Notes: generated by a model from the sequence alone, not told the origin. A DNA stretch of 64,000 nucleotides from Unio delphinus (GCA_029339505.1 JAQISU010000169.1:6874001-6938000), one strand, 5' to 3'. Numbered from the stretch's first letter, positions 46,815-57,016 are shown. Numbers and translations are program-made.

Positions 46815-48832
46815 TCAATTAGTGAATTCAGCCACTGCTTCTTTATGTTTTACGTCTATATAAAATGAATCAGTGGCGACTCTAACTGCGGATTCAGGAA
46901 ATCTATTTATCATCGAAAGTAAATCAATAGAAGCATAAGCCAGCATAGATGAACTTAAGTACGTATACTGATGATTTTCTCCATCGTTACAAGTAAAAAT
47001 TGTACCTAATTTGGTTCCATCAGATAAGAAAGCGTCTTTACGATTTACATATATACCCCTACATGTTACATCTACGATTATAAAATCATATTCAGCATCA
47101 TCTATAATCAACCGCGAAGAATTCGTTTATGGTCGTATTTTCGATCTTGTGTGAATTTACCAATTATTCTTCTACCGAGATCTTTTGCGTGTTTATTTCT
47201 AACTTCAAAGATTTCTTTGGACCATTTCACGATATATTCTTCGTCGAGATCAGGGAATTGTTTTTTTTTTTTGTTTTTGTTTTCGGTGATTATACTATGT
47301 AGACTATCGGGTTGTGGTAACCAGACTTCAGTTTGTTTTCGATATGATATAATTGCTTCACTGACAATCAGCGATATCAGCATTTTAGAATCAATCACAT
47401 ACCTTATTGGCATCCAGTGTTTTTCAGAGATGTGTCTACCAACACGGATGAAGTCCTTTAGCCAGTTCAAATGATATCACACGAGTGAATCTGGTGAGAT
47501 CAAATTTAGGCAGTGGTCCATTAATCGCAACACGGGTCATCTCGTGTGTGGGATGTTCAAATCTTTTGAAGTACTCAGAACATTCTCCATACCAAAGAAA
47601 ACTCCCTGGATAACACGCAATCATATCAACCGAAATAATACTTTTAGGGCGTATTTTGTATTCCATAATCCACCATGGTCATAATCAACACAACTATCTT
47701 GGATATCTGAGAGAAATTCTGCGCGTGTTGGTTTCCATAGATTTCTCTTTCTCATGAAATGAGCTGCAACTGACGGTATTGTAAAACAGTTTTTTTTGTA
47801 ATTGTTCGTCGTTGAAAAATCACTAGCTAGTTTTTTCATCTCGTCATGGAGGACTTCAGTACGATATAATTCGCCATTGGGTTTTACAAATTGATCGAAT
47901 TTACCCTCTTCGTCTTCAAAACTCTGAAATAACCACACTGACACAGGATCGTTTTTACTCGACTCATAAATAAAATCAAATAAATCCCCCCCCCCCCCCG
48001 AGTTCTCTGGGGGTAGATATTTTACGGTTCTATCCCGTGGAAATATTGTTATCGTGGATGTCCAAGCATGTGCATTATGGTCAATAATTTTGATTGAAGA
48101 TCCTCTCAATTTATATTTCGGTTCATATAATAACTCGCCTGTCACTGTCTCTACGGATATTGGGAATTTTAGTATCCGCTCTAAAGCGGCCACATTTTGA
48201 ATTGTTGCTCCGCTCTCCTTTGCTGTTAATCCCCATTCATTTTTTTTTTTTTGCGTCTTAGATCCGTCAATTTGTTACCACGCAATGCATTTGTAAAATG
48301 CTCTATTATTCGTTCCGCTACACAATTCAACGATGAATATTTCATGGGTTTTAATTTTTCAATACTCGGTTTAGCATTTATCGGATAGATCCCATAAACA
48401 ACCGCGGTTACAGGATAGGATCTCTCGTAATACAGTTTGTCAATTCCAGTCAGAATTCCTGGTTTGGAATCCTGACTCAGAGTGACAGTTCTCTTATTTT
48501 TCAGGATGGGTTCAAATTTGTCGTGTATAATCCAATTCCCCATTTCTGAGCGGATAATGAATTTCACTCTAAAAAAATACTTTTTCTTGTCAAGATGTGA
48601 GATTATCACTGTTGCTCTTTCGTCGTTCATGGTAGCATCAACACTACCATCAATTCGAAATGTTGACCAACAGTGAGATGCTCAATCGCGCTTGTATTCA
48701 TTAAAACCATCATCTACCTATCATGCTTCTATCACTTATTAGACTCTTTGGTACATCAGTGGAGACTCTATCGAGATTGAATTCAACATTTTTCCAAGGC
48801 GTAATTTTCGATAATCTCTTGAACTCCTCCAT
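46815..48832 (-). pseudogene. Family-B DNA polymerase (protein-primed type), broken
   Basis: ATG at 48832; coding sense runs to about 46815 over five or more frames. The N-terminal part includes ITPWKNVEFNLDRVS, then LNCVAERIIEHFTNAL near 48300. The palm follows: motif A SVDMIACYPGSF (about 47615), a motif-B-like AKDLGRRIIGKFTQ (about 47140), and motif C VRVATDSFYIDV (about 46860), where the first Asp of the usual DTD is Ala. Breaks: a stop and shift near 48690-48710, and shifts near 48240 (a 13-T run), 47650, 47460 and 47110. The post-palm thumb appears lost or scrambled. This enzyme would replicate the element. Several shifts are at or near homopolymers, so part of the damage could be technical. 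Confidence 0.9.
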
Positions 48833-48889
48833 ATTATAATTAAAACAAGTATTTAAATAAGGAATTTATTATATAATGAATCATTGCAA
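48833..48889. promoter_or_regulatory. Divergent promoter between polymerase and rightward genes
   Basis: Only 57 bp separate the polymerase ATG (48832, minus) from the zinc-protein ATG (48890, plus). The gap is almost all A/T, with TATATAATG-like and TTATAATTAAAA strings that could serve as TATA boxes in both directions. Confidence 0.5.
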
Positions 48890-49117
48890 ATGCTTATGAT
48901 AGGATCAGTAACCGCTTGTAACAAATCATGCAGAAATGAATTCTGTGGATATCATTTATAAAGCATACGTTGAAGTTTTGGTCCCTTACCTTGCATACGA
49001 TGTGGAGTAAGTGTGCATGGTAAGTTGCAGTTATGTCTTAATTGTGGTGGTAAGCAATACAGGGAGCTAAAGTGCTATTATGATAATAGAGTTAAAAAGA
49101 CAAAGACAAAATCATAA
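48890..49117 (+). pseudogene. Cysteine-rich zinc-ribbon protein, two in-frame stops
   Basis: A 76-codon frame from ATG to TAA with internal TAA and TGA near 48960 and 48975. Cysteine pairs: CNKSC, then CIRCG and CLNCGG, followed by a Lys-rich tail (NRVKKTKTKS). The spacing suggests a zinc ribbon. Role unknown; first gene of the rightward block. Confidence 0.55.
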
Positions 49118-49201
49118 GAACACCTCAAGACTACATTTAAAGATTCTCAAGTAATAATTAAACCAAATAATTAATTAGACAAATAACATTATAGTATATA
49201 A

Positions 49202-49363
49202 ATGAACCAAAAATTTCATCCACATCCTGTGATCATCAATTATGAAGCATCTCGTGATGGTATTGTCAGACACCGCAGGCTGAAGAAATCAGTCGGTTTT
49301 GATAATAATCAGGGATATTTGTTGTTTAGTGCTGGAGGGAAAAAATATTACTGTCATCAATAA
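49202..49363 (+). CDS. Small protein, possible HNH-endonuclease leader fragment
   Basis: An open 53-residue frame starting directly after TATATAA. It contains NYEASRDGIVRHRRLKK and GFDNNQGYLLFSAGGKKYYC. The pattern of a -V-R--RLKK, then GY---S--GKKYY-H, resembles the segment before the catalytic HNH of NUMOD/HNH endonucleases. The histidine-rich catalytic part is absent after the stop, so this is a truncated gene or a stand-alone small DNA-binding piece. Low certainty. Confidence 0.4.
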   Translation: MNQKFHPHPVIINYEASRDGIVRHRRLKKSVGFDNNQGYLLFSAGGKKYYCHQ

Positions 49364-49482
49364 GATGTGGATAAAACACCTTAGAGCGAATGGAGTTCAT
49401 CATCATATATAATCATATCATACAAAAACGGGTCGAAAATTACCCCTAATTTTTTTTAATTAGATATATAATATATCATATA

Positions 49483-49863
49483 ATGAAGTTCGAAAATATG
49501 AATGGCATTATAATTGAGATTTCAAATTTAAAAAATCAAGTAATACAATTATCAAGTAAATTAGATTGTAATCAGATTCTCTCTGAATTTCATGATCTTG
49601 ATGATAGCAACCGGAATAATAGGTATGTCCTTCCAAGGGAGTATGGGTTGATCAAACAAATTCAGCACACGGTAAATGACTCAGTCGCATTTTGTAATGA
49701 CATCAACAAATTTATCCTGCTGTTCATTGCTGTCAAAAAGGTCAGAAGTGAATTGGGCAAACAATATGAAATCAAACGCACAATAAACTCGAAAATCAAA
49801 ACAATAAGAGAAGAAATCATCAGACAAAATGAAAATCCCCTTTTGGTTACTTCAATACAGTGA
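49483..49863 (+). CDS. Unrecognised coiled-coil-like protein, intact
   Basis: 126 residues, ATG to TGA without breaks; the ATG directly abuts TATCATATA. The N-terminal third (IIIEISNLKNQVIQLSSKL) and C-terminal third (INSKIKTIREEIIRQNEN) have heptad-like spacing. The middle is hydrophobic (INKFILLFIAVKKVRSEL) and could be a helix or membrane-associated segment. No family recognised. Intactness among broken neighbours is notable but the ORF is short. Confidence 0.6.
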   Translation: MKFENMNGIIIEISNLKNQVIQLSSKLDCNQILSEFHDLDDSNRNNRYVLPREYGLIKQIQHTVNDSVAFCNDINKFILLFIAVKKVRSELGKQYEIKRTINSKIKTIREEIIRQNENPLLVTSIQ

Positions 49864-50103
49864 AAAATCCCTGACACTCTAAACAATGCCCAACCTGTTG
49901 TAGGTGAGTAATCCGCATACAATAAAGCCCCATTGACAAATAATTCTATAGACAGGTATGCGCTTACTCGCATAGAACGAATTTGTATAGACGGGTATGA
50001 TAGTGTTTAATCATTGGTGATTTATCACAACGCGGAAGCAATGAACACACTGTGGGGGGTGGGTGAGTTTTCACTTACAATTTAGATCGTATATTATATT
50101 TAT
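49864..50103. other. Spacer within the Polinton
   Basis: Contains two imperfect copies of TATAGACRGGTATG about 40 bp apart and a G-rich tract at 50053-50070. No coding sense. Confidence 0.4.
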
Positions 50104-50696
50104 AATGGTAGGTGAAGCCCTAACAACTAGATCAACATGCGAGAAATTGTCTGCGATTAAGAAATTTATTCCGATTCATGATTCTGTTTGAAATAAGCTC
50201 CAAACGAGACAAGAATTTCAAACCGACTTAGAACTTAACAATTATTCAAACCAATAACCACTGCAATGGGGAAAGTCATATCGACCACTGAAAAAGCCAT
50301 ATGGTGAGATATTCCTGAGGAACAATGAGGGAAAAAACCAGCCCTTCTTCCTGTACTTGAAAAAATAGCAAAGAGATCCAAATAAACAAAGAAATGTTTT
50401 AAAACTTCCTGGTGATATAATAGCCGCTGAACAACTTCAGAGACAACGTGAACAAGAACAACAACGACTAGAACAGGAAGAAGAGGGTGATATTATTGAA
50501 GAAGAAGAGGGTGAGGAATAACAACAAGAGGGTGATATTATTGAAGAAGAGGAAGTTGAATAAATTGAAGATGATGAAATTTCGAGAGAGAATATATCCA
50601 CCTGAAAAGATATTTACGGAAGAAGCGATGAATTTAAAGATTTCATGGATTATGAATTAGCTGATTTTGCTATTAATTCAATTTAAAAAAAAAGAC
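50104..50696 (+). pseudogene. Acidic hypothetical protein, decayed
   Basis: Coding sense starts at ATG 50104, right after ATTATATTTATA (MVGEALTTRSTCEKLSAIKK). It is broken repeatedly, then resumes with a Gln/Glu-rich stretch (QRQREQEQQRLEQEEEGD) and repeated GDIIEEE blocks, and ends near 50690 with DFMDYELADFAINS. At least four stops or shifts. Family unknown; acidic tracts are common in scaffold or core-associated proteins, but I infer nothing firm. Confidence 0.45.
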
Positions 50697-50713
50697 AAGG
50701 GAAATATATATAA

Positions 50714-51182
50714 ATGATGGGTTTGAAGATACTATAAAAACCTTTGACATCTGCTATAAAAAAATCTATTTGGCAAAACACGGTGGAATTAAAATTTCAA
50801 ATGATGATAATAATTTTAATGCATATAAAAAAAATGATAGATGAAAAAGGAGTGGTCAATCACCATCTGATTGAAAAGAAGAAGATGATGATGCACAAGG
50901 TACAACTGGTATCACTAAAACAACAAATGGAAAGGGATTTTCTCAAAGTGGAACTCCAAAGGGTTTTCAGGTAGTGGTCTAGTTCATTGTCCTAGTAATA
51001 TTCTCGGAGACATATCACGATTAGAAATTCTTGTAGGAGGGAAACGAGCTGGAAATAACTCACCAGAAATAATTAATAAGGCCACTGATATCTGCAGACG
51101 ACTATTTGAGGGTGGTATCATGGATATTGGTGTATACAGAGAATTTATTGATGAGCTAGCGGAAAGTTACCACAGTGACTAA
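50714..51182 (+). pseudogene. Conserved-type hypothetical Polinton protein, decayed N-terminus
   Basis: Starts after AATATATATAA. The first half is scrambled over frames, but the last 75 codons are open: GFSGSGLVHCPSNIL, then EILVGGKRAGNNSPEIINKA and EGGIMDIGVYREFID. The pattern L--G-+AGNNS-E--N---D---L---G-I----Y--F recurs, as I recall, at the C-terminus of unannotated Polinton proteins. Function unknown. Confidence 0.5.
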
Positions 51183-51290
51183 TTTCATGACTTTGTCTGT
51201 GATATTTTATTGAAAATCAAAAGAATTTCGCGATTAGATAAATAGCATTTAAATAAGATGATCATACACTAAAACCACAATAAACCAACC
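51183..51290. other. Short spacer before the structural block
   Basis: About 110 bp with no coding sense I can assign. Confidence 0.4.
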
Positions 51291-51608
51291 ATGACTTACG
51301 TAGTAAACTCATGATTGCCTGTTTATAGAGTGTACTATGGAGATGGTCTCGGCAATACCATTGCAGGGTTATTTGCAAGAATGGCTCCAAAAATAGCACC
51401 AATCGCAAAACAGTTATCAATGAAAGCTATTGATGTTATTTGTGATAAGGGTATTAGCGCTGTTGGTGATGTTGCTGAAAAAGCATTTTCTGTGGCTAAA
51501 GAAAAACTAGTAGTGTTAGTTCGGCAAAGAAAGAAACCATCTACGGAAATTATGCCTGCGAGTATTAGTAAAATAATAAACAACGCAGTGGATCAGAATA
51601 TAACATAA
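51291..51608 (+). pseudogene. pX-like basic virion protein, one early stop
   Basis: ATG at 51291, with a TGA at codon 8 (51312); then an open frame to 51608. After the stop the frame has VYRVYYGDGLGNTIAGLFA followed by MAPKIAPIAKQ, a Gly-rich, short amphipathic stretch like the adenovirus pX/mu-type core peptide gene of adintoviruses and Polintons. The rest is basic and helical (VAKEKLVVLVRQRKKPS). It would act with packaged DNA or with membranes. It sits directly before the major capsid gene, its usual place. Confidence 0.65.
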
Positions 51609-51641
51609 TGGTATGACACTCAGGGGAATATTATTGAATAT

Positions 51642-53120
51642 ATGATAGCAGGAAGTGGTTTGAAATCGCGAGCAAGATCACGATTTAGATCAAGAAATAT
51701 AAAAAATATCAAATCAGCTCCTGATACAGCATTTGATTTAGATGCCCCAGTACCTAAGAATAATTCTGTACGCGATTATCAATTCTATTCCTATCATGCA
51801 GTACAACCGGATCTTCGATCAAGAATCGAACTTCAGGACCATGATACCAGCAAATACTTTCTACCCGCTGAACCATTTATCGAAGTAGGAGAACTCGTAA
51901 CAGCTGCTGATACTCCTGCTGTACCAGCACCATATGCAAATGATCAAAATATCCAAGTTGGTTTTGTCAATAATGGTATCATGGCGCTATTCGAAAGTGC
52001 TAGGTATATGATTGATGGAAGAGAAATCGAGTCTATATAGCGTGAGGTTGATGTTGCCACAACAATAGTGGGGTTAGCAAGGTATTCTGATGATTATACA
52101 AGATCGGCAGGTCCGTCCATGATGTTCTCTAAGGATCTCACTGATCACGCTAAACACATTCCGTATACTAAATTGCTGACACCACAAGCTACTGCAGTTA
52201 ATCCACAACCAGATGATGTTGAACATGAGGATAGACCAGCTGGCAACTTTTGATGTTATTAAAAGTACTAATCCTAATCACAACTTGGGGTTTGCAACAC
52301 TCGTAGCAATGTTGCAAGGACGGCATCGACAATTTTCATGCGCGATTCCACTACATCATATTTTCGGATTTTGCAGAAATGTTAGAAAAGTTATCTATGG
52401 AGCGAAGCATACAGTAGCACTCGTGCGAAAGGGTAGTGATAATGATGCAATCTGGCGTGGTGCTGGTGTTATGGTAAAGTCATTATATCAAAACTATCAT
52501 TGTGGATGCCAGTAATGACTCCATCAGAAAAATTACTATCATTTATGGATCATGGAGGAAAATCATTGTTATCATGGCTAACAACAAAAACAGATACTAT
52601 GGATTCTAATATTGATGGTACACTTACATGGCACCTGATATCAAAACAAGGTGTTTCAGCTCCGCATCATATACAGGATAAAACACGATTAAACTCTCAT
52701 GAACGGAGTCATATGATTTTTGCTCAAATAGGTGTTAATGAAGTATCATTGAGAATAAATGGCCAACAGGAACCATCCGAGGATATACTACTTGATTACG
52801 GAACCAACCAAATAGCACGTGCATATCATCATTTTTTGACATTTATGGGACGTGATAATAATACCGGTCTGCAAATATCACAGTTAGATTTTAGAAAACT
52901 ATATCCAATCTATTACTTCTCGCTGGAACATCTTGATTTAACAAGACAATCCGTAGTTGACATACACTTCAGAGCTCGTGTAACCTGTCCAGTTGTAGGT
53001 GGTGTTGTCACTATCCCGAATTACAGAGCAGTTGCCGTTATTCTCAGCAACAAATCAATGCTACTCAAAGGTGTTGGTGGACGAATGAGAGTAGTTGATG
53101 CACCAATGGAAAACATGTAG
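51642..53120 (+). pseudogene. Major capsid protein (double jelly-roll type), broken
   Basis: About 490 codons of coding sense from ATG 51642 to TAG 53118-53120. The N-terminal third includes SVRDYQFYSYHAVQPDLRS and ends NNGIMALFESARYMIDGREI at an in-frame TAG (52038). The same frame continues to 52253, shifts to the frame with CAIPLHHIFGFCRNVRKVIY and SDNDAIWRG, and shifts back near 52480. The last 206 codons are open, with QLDFRKLYPIYYFSLEHLDL. Position after pX and before the minor protein and protease fits the family. One stop and two shifts: not expressible as one protein. The capsid identity is by pattern and context. Confidence 0.85.
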
Positions 53121-53149
53121 ACAATTAGATCAATCTTGTATTAAATAAA

Positions 53150-53661
53150 ATGTCATATAGTCATGTTAATGTTATGTTAACTCCTGGTCAAATTAAAAAA
53201 TTGCAATCAGAATCAGCTAAAAAATGTGGAACCACAATATCGCTGAAGGTCAATCAGATGTCTGGTGGTCAAAATAAATTGTCACTGACAACTCGTCAAA
53301 TAAAACACTTCAATGATGCCATCAAAGATAAAAAAGGTGTTCAAGTCACTCTCTCTGCAGCCGCAATTAAGAACATGATAAAATCAGGTGGTATTTCCGA
53401 CTTTTCGCTGCATTACCAGCGTTGAATGCGGCAGCGGCCCCAGCGGTAGCAAAAGCCGCCACGCTAGGAGCCGTTGGTACAGCGGCAGGGATGGCACTAA
53501 AGAAAGCAACTGGAAGCGGGTATAAAAAAAAAGAAATGATCAGGAAAGGGTCTAAGACTACGAGGAACTCCGTATTCATGGTACAGCAGAAAGGGCCTGA
53601 GACTAGGAACAGTTTACTAACTCAAGAACCAAAAGGTTCTGTCGCCGATGTCAAATTTTGA
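53150..53661 (+). pseudogene. Minor virion-type protein with Ala/Gly-rich tail, one frameshift
   Basis: ATG at 53150 behind TATTAAATAAA. The first 85 codons have two similar motifs (LTPGQIKKLQ and LTTRQIKHFN; ISLKVNQM and VTLSAAAIKNMI), suggesting an internal duplication. A frameshift near 53405 then moves the sense to an Ala-rich hydrophobic stretch (LPALNAAAAPAVAKAATLGA), a GAVGTAAGMALKK segment and a basic tail. This two-part layout occurs between capsid and protease genes of many Polintons. Function is not known to me; membrane interaction is plausible. Confidence 0.65.
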
Positions 53662-53669
53662 TTGACTCG

Positions 53670-54068
53670 ATGCTGCTAAAAAAACTAGTGATAAAAAACT
53701 TTAGAGGTGTCTTTATGAGAGATCAGTTACCACAACAACCAAACAACACTGAAACATGTATCATTAATCTCGATAACAGCACCAGACCTGGAACTCACTG
53801 GGTTGCATACGTGATTGATCCGCGTGCAATTGTTTATTTCGATTCATATGGGTTAGCGCCACCTAAAGAATTTATGCGTTATATAAACCGCTTAAAAACT
53901 CCTATCTGGTATTCCACGCTACCAACACAGAAAATGAATGACCCACCAATATGCAGCATAGAAGTATTAAATGTCCTCAACGCTATTTCATCATCGGGAA
54001 AACCACTACATAAAACCGTACACGAATATACGAGTAATCGCTTTTTAGAGAGAAATTATATAAAATAA
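53670..54068 (+). CDS. Adenain-type cysteine protease, open reading frame intact
   Basis: About 132 residues from ATG 53670; the frame is open a few codons further upstream without ATG. It matches the adenovirus-protease/Ulp1 fold that matures virion proteins. The catalytic His lies in THWVAYVID, an Asp and the conserved pattern in IVYFDSYG, and the candidate nucleophile Cys in DPPICSIEVLNVLN. In related proteases the Cys is commonly followed by Gly and His; here it is followed by Ser and Ile, which may mean loss of activity. An oxyanion Gln may be that in PTQKMND. It overlaps or abuts its neighbours tightly. Confidence 0.85.
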   Translation: MLLKKLVIKNFRGVFMRDQLPQQPNNTETCIINLDNSTRPGTHWVAYVIDPRAIVYFDSYGLAPPKEFMRYINRLKTPIWYSTLPTQKMNDPPICSIEVLNVLNAISSSGKPLHKTVHEYTSNRFLERNYIK

Positions 54069-54069
54069 C

Positions 54070-54354
54070 ATGATTGATATTTGGGGGAGATCTCTATCAA
54101 GCCTGAAAAAAAACACCGCAGAAATATCTGCAACCGGTGATGTAAAAAAAATAATCGAAGATGAAATATCCGAGATGTTAAACCTCGCAAGTGTTGATCC
54201 CAATGAAACAGTTGTATTTCAAGATCGTCAGGGTAAATTGAAAATGAGTAATGTTTCCCGGGATGATATTTTAGTTAAACAACGCGATGCAGTAGAAGAT
54301 ACTATCGCGTTGTTTTCCAAGGAGGGTAAACTCAAACCGGGCGTCCTCATTTAA
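54070..54354 (+). CDS. Unrecognised small protein, intact
   Basis: 94 residues, ATG two bases past the protease stop, so translationally close. Begins MIDIWGRSLSSLKKN, then an acidic helix (VKKIIEDEISEMLNLA) and VFQDRQGKLKMSNVS. No domain recognised. Position after the protease suggests a structural or attachment-related gene, possibly the start of a fibre-like protein. Confidence 0.6.
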   Translation: MIDIWGRSLSSLKKNTAEISATGDVKKIIEDEISEMLNLASVDPNETVVFQDRQGKLKMSNVSRDDILVKQRDAVEDTIALFSKEGKLKPGVLI

Positions 54355-55107
54355 ACTATTGTGGACTCCCAACAAAAACTGAATGACCATATAACAAAAT
54401 TTGAACAATTATAACAGAGTATAATTGATAATATCGAAAATCTGATAAATAATTTTTTGGGGGATTCCACGTATTCATCTCACATTGAAAATCTCAGACG
54501 TAAAAACTGCTATGTTAGAATTAGCAACACTCCAATCTAGGTATGGAGATCATGTTGAGAAGTTTTCAACTTTTCATAAAAATCTCATTGAGAAATTCTT
54601 TGGGGGTATCTCATTAGATAAACTCGACAAAACTCTCGGATATTAGAAAATCCATCAATGAGATGAAAAACACCATCGATGCAATCAAAAGATAATTTAC
54701 CGAGGATGATAGACACTTTAAAAAACAAAGATTCCTCATGAGAAAACCAACAACGTAGTATACACGATTCAACACAGATCATTTACGTGGACACCACAAA
54801 ATAACATATTAAATATCACCATGACTGTCAAAGGTATTTATTGATTAACACTAGTGTTGCCGACTCAATTTAATATTTCATCAACGAGTTCATCTGGGGT
54901 CAACAATATGATATCAACGATTATCAACAAGGAAACAACTGAACTATTCACAATAATATCCACTGATAATAATTTGGCTAGGGTTTCAGTAACATGATAT
55001 GTGGAATTCGTAGCGGATGTAAGTAAAGAACTTAATTAAAAATCCATAGGATTTTCAACGCCAGCATTTTTATTGCTAGCAATTTGAAATCTGTTGTAAT
55101 AAATAAA
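54355..55107 (+). pseudogene. Decayed structural-type ORFs
   Basis: Pieces of plus-strand coding sense in shifting frames. A helical start (DSQQKLNDHITKFEQ) and further helical pieces run to about 54700. From about 54780 comes a beta-rich segment (TIINKETTELFTIISTDNN) ending about 55035. Stops are frequent. A short fibre- or attachment-type gene is possible, but I recognise no family. Confidence 0.35.
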
Positions 55108-55600
55108 ATGTCATCATTGACAACGTCACAGCAGTATCACTATGATCAGGTCAGAGAATTTCAAACTAAACTCAAAACACTCACTGAGGAGTACCAAACA
55201 AAAATAAAAAAATATCGATGAAGAATCACCGCAGTGGAAATTACCGTGTACTCGATATCAGGTGTAATCACCGGAGCTGGTATTATACTCTCCTTGGTGA
55301 CAATGATTACCCCGATAGCTGTTCCAATTTATATATCAGTGACGACAACAATCGCGGGAATAATTTTAATAATAACCAAAAAAATATCATCATGCAGCCA
55401 GCGTAAACTACAAGACTACGTAGTTAAATTCCATGTTGTGTCAACTGCATACTCACAATTATCCTCAATGATATCATCCTCCCTAAATGATACATTAATA
55501 TCAGATAAGGAGTTTTCAGCGATGGTATGTGTTTACGATTCCGCGATGCCAAAATTAGAAAAACAACACGAATATAATAACAATGGCAACATCGCAAGAA
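55108..55600 (+). pseudogene. Membrane-segment protein, one stop
   Basis: ATG at 55108 after AATAAA; a TGA at 55217 interrupts the frame, which then stays open. The first part is helical (DQVREFQTKLKTLTEEYQTK), then comes a long hydrophobic stretch with two likely membrane segments (about 55255-55375; VITGAGIILSLVTM and ISVTTTIAGIILIITKK) and a helical tail (ISSSLNDTLISDKEF). I recall this layout from unannotated invertebrate mobile-element proteins. A virion or host-membrane role is a guess. Confidence 0.55.
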
Positions 55601-56283
55601 CTACTTCAACGAATAGTGGAAAATACCACACCAGTGAAAACCAGCCTGATCTCAAAACCTCAACAAACCCTGAATTCAATGTCAATTTCCCTACTGCGGT
55701 TCCGGTTAAGGAAATAGCACGAGCAAATCTACGAGTATACCATAGCTGGCCAAATATCAGATCAGTACCATTCAGTGGTCAGCAACCGAATAATTCCCTG
55801 GTGTTTGTGAGTAAGAATAAACAAGATGGAACTCCAGATTGGAACGCTGTTTCATTACCATCTGGGTCCTACCAAATTGAACAAATTAATAATGAATTTC
55901 AGTGTAGAATAAAATCCATTACTGGAAAAGAATCAAAAATCGCTATAACAGTTCATGAACCAACACTATCATCTGCCACTGAGATAAACTCACCCGGATA
56001 TGTCATAGATATCTATCAGAGTTCTATAAAGACAATACTGGGTTGGCCTGAAATCCCACCTTGGACATCTTATCAAATAGCAGAACCTAAAAAATCTGAT
56101 TATGTCACAGATGTACAATCATACCACGAAATTGCTCCATCATATCGAAATTATTTACCTAGTATAAAAAATGCAAAATTAACTGACAGATTCACAATTC
56201 TCGATAACAATACCATGCAATGGGAATTTGGTTTTGAGAAAACTCCTGATTCGTCCATTGCAATTGTATTTACTCTTAAATAA
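55582..56283 (+). pseudogene. Putative minor capsid/penton-type protein, N-terminal region, one frameshift
   Basis: A second gene overlaps the membrane protein: ATG 55582 (MATSQELLQRIVENTT) in another frame, shifting near 55640-55690 into the frame that runs to TAA 56281. Visible pattern: VYHSWPNIRSVPF, LPSGSYQIEQINNEF and YVIDIYQSSIKTILGW, a beta-rich domain I associate with a small capsid-like protein of Polintons. Because of the shift, its C-terminal part reads continuously with the preceding gene, creating a false 349-codon ORF from 55234. Confidence 0.5.
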
Positions 56284-56731
56284 TGTTATTGATTATTTGA
56301 AAGAGATTAATCAATTACATAAAACACAATTAGAGAGACTACGACAGAGTTTCCAGGAGCATCTCTCTGATATAACGAGTTCATGCATTGAGATTATAAA
56401 ATATGTTGAGATATTAAATCAGCTTATATCCGACATGGAATATATCAACAAACGAATAGTTCAGATAATAATTAATGACAAGAATGGAGATAAACAAAAA
56501 TTCCTAACCGGTTACAATATCACAGAAGTTGATTTACCAGATTTCAAGTTTCTTGGGTATAACTCAGATGAAGTAAAAAAATCTGTTAATGATCTTATTC
56601 AAGAAAACTTTTCTCTAATACTTGCCGAATGGAAAAAAATGCCACAACCACAAATATCCTCAAACATAATAATGACCCAGATGGTGGTGCTAGGCATATT
56701 GCTCCTCAAAACGTCAATATATCCTCGGTGA
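56283..56731 (+). CDS. Helical hypothetical protein
   Basis: A frame open from 56228, with coding-like sense from about 56279 (VIDYLKEINQLHKTQLERLR, then ISDMEYINKRIVQII, then DLPDFKFLGYNSDEVKK). No ATG precedes it in this frame near 56280; an ATG at 56283 is one base out, so the start was probably lost by a shift. Rich in amphipathic helix. Family unknown. Confidence 0.45.
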
Positions 56732-57002
56732 TTGCAGTGAATCTAGTATGTGATGTTACCAAAGAAATTATCAAATAAATCTCGAAAGATCAAATCAAGC
56801 CCAACAAGGATATATTTTATACTCATTTGCACCAACGGCTCCTCCAGGGTTTCTAATCATTGAGGATTCAACTAATCCAGTGTATATACAATGTCATAAT
56901 GATTCGTTAATGAGAATTAATTTCAAGCTCACTGACCAGTCCAATAATCTGATTGATTTACGAGGAGAGATTTTACAAATCAGTCTGTTTGTGAAATCGT
57001 AA
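56641..57002 (+). pseudogene. Putative second minor capsid-type protein, broken
   Basis: Coding sense NILKHNNDPDGGARHIAPQN runs to a TAA at 56776, then resumes in another frame with GYILYSFAPTAPPGFLIIED and LTDQSNNLIDLRGEILQISL, ending at TAA 57000-57002 just before the right inverted repeat. The final pattern (LTD--N-LIDLRGE-I---L) is, as I recall, common at the end of Polinton minor capsid/penton-like proteins. One shift and one stop. Confidence 0.5.
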
Positions 57003-57016
57003 AGGATTTTCAAATC

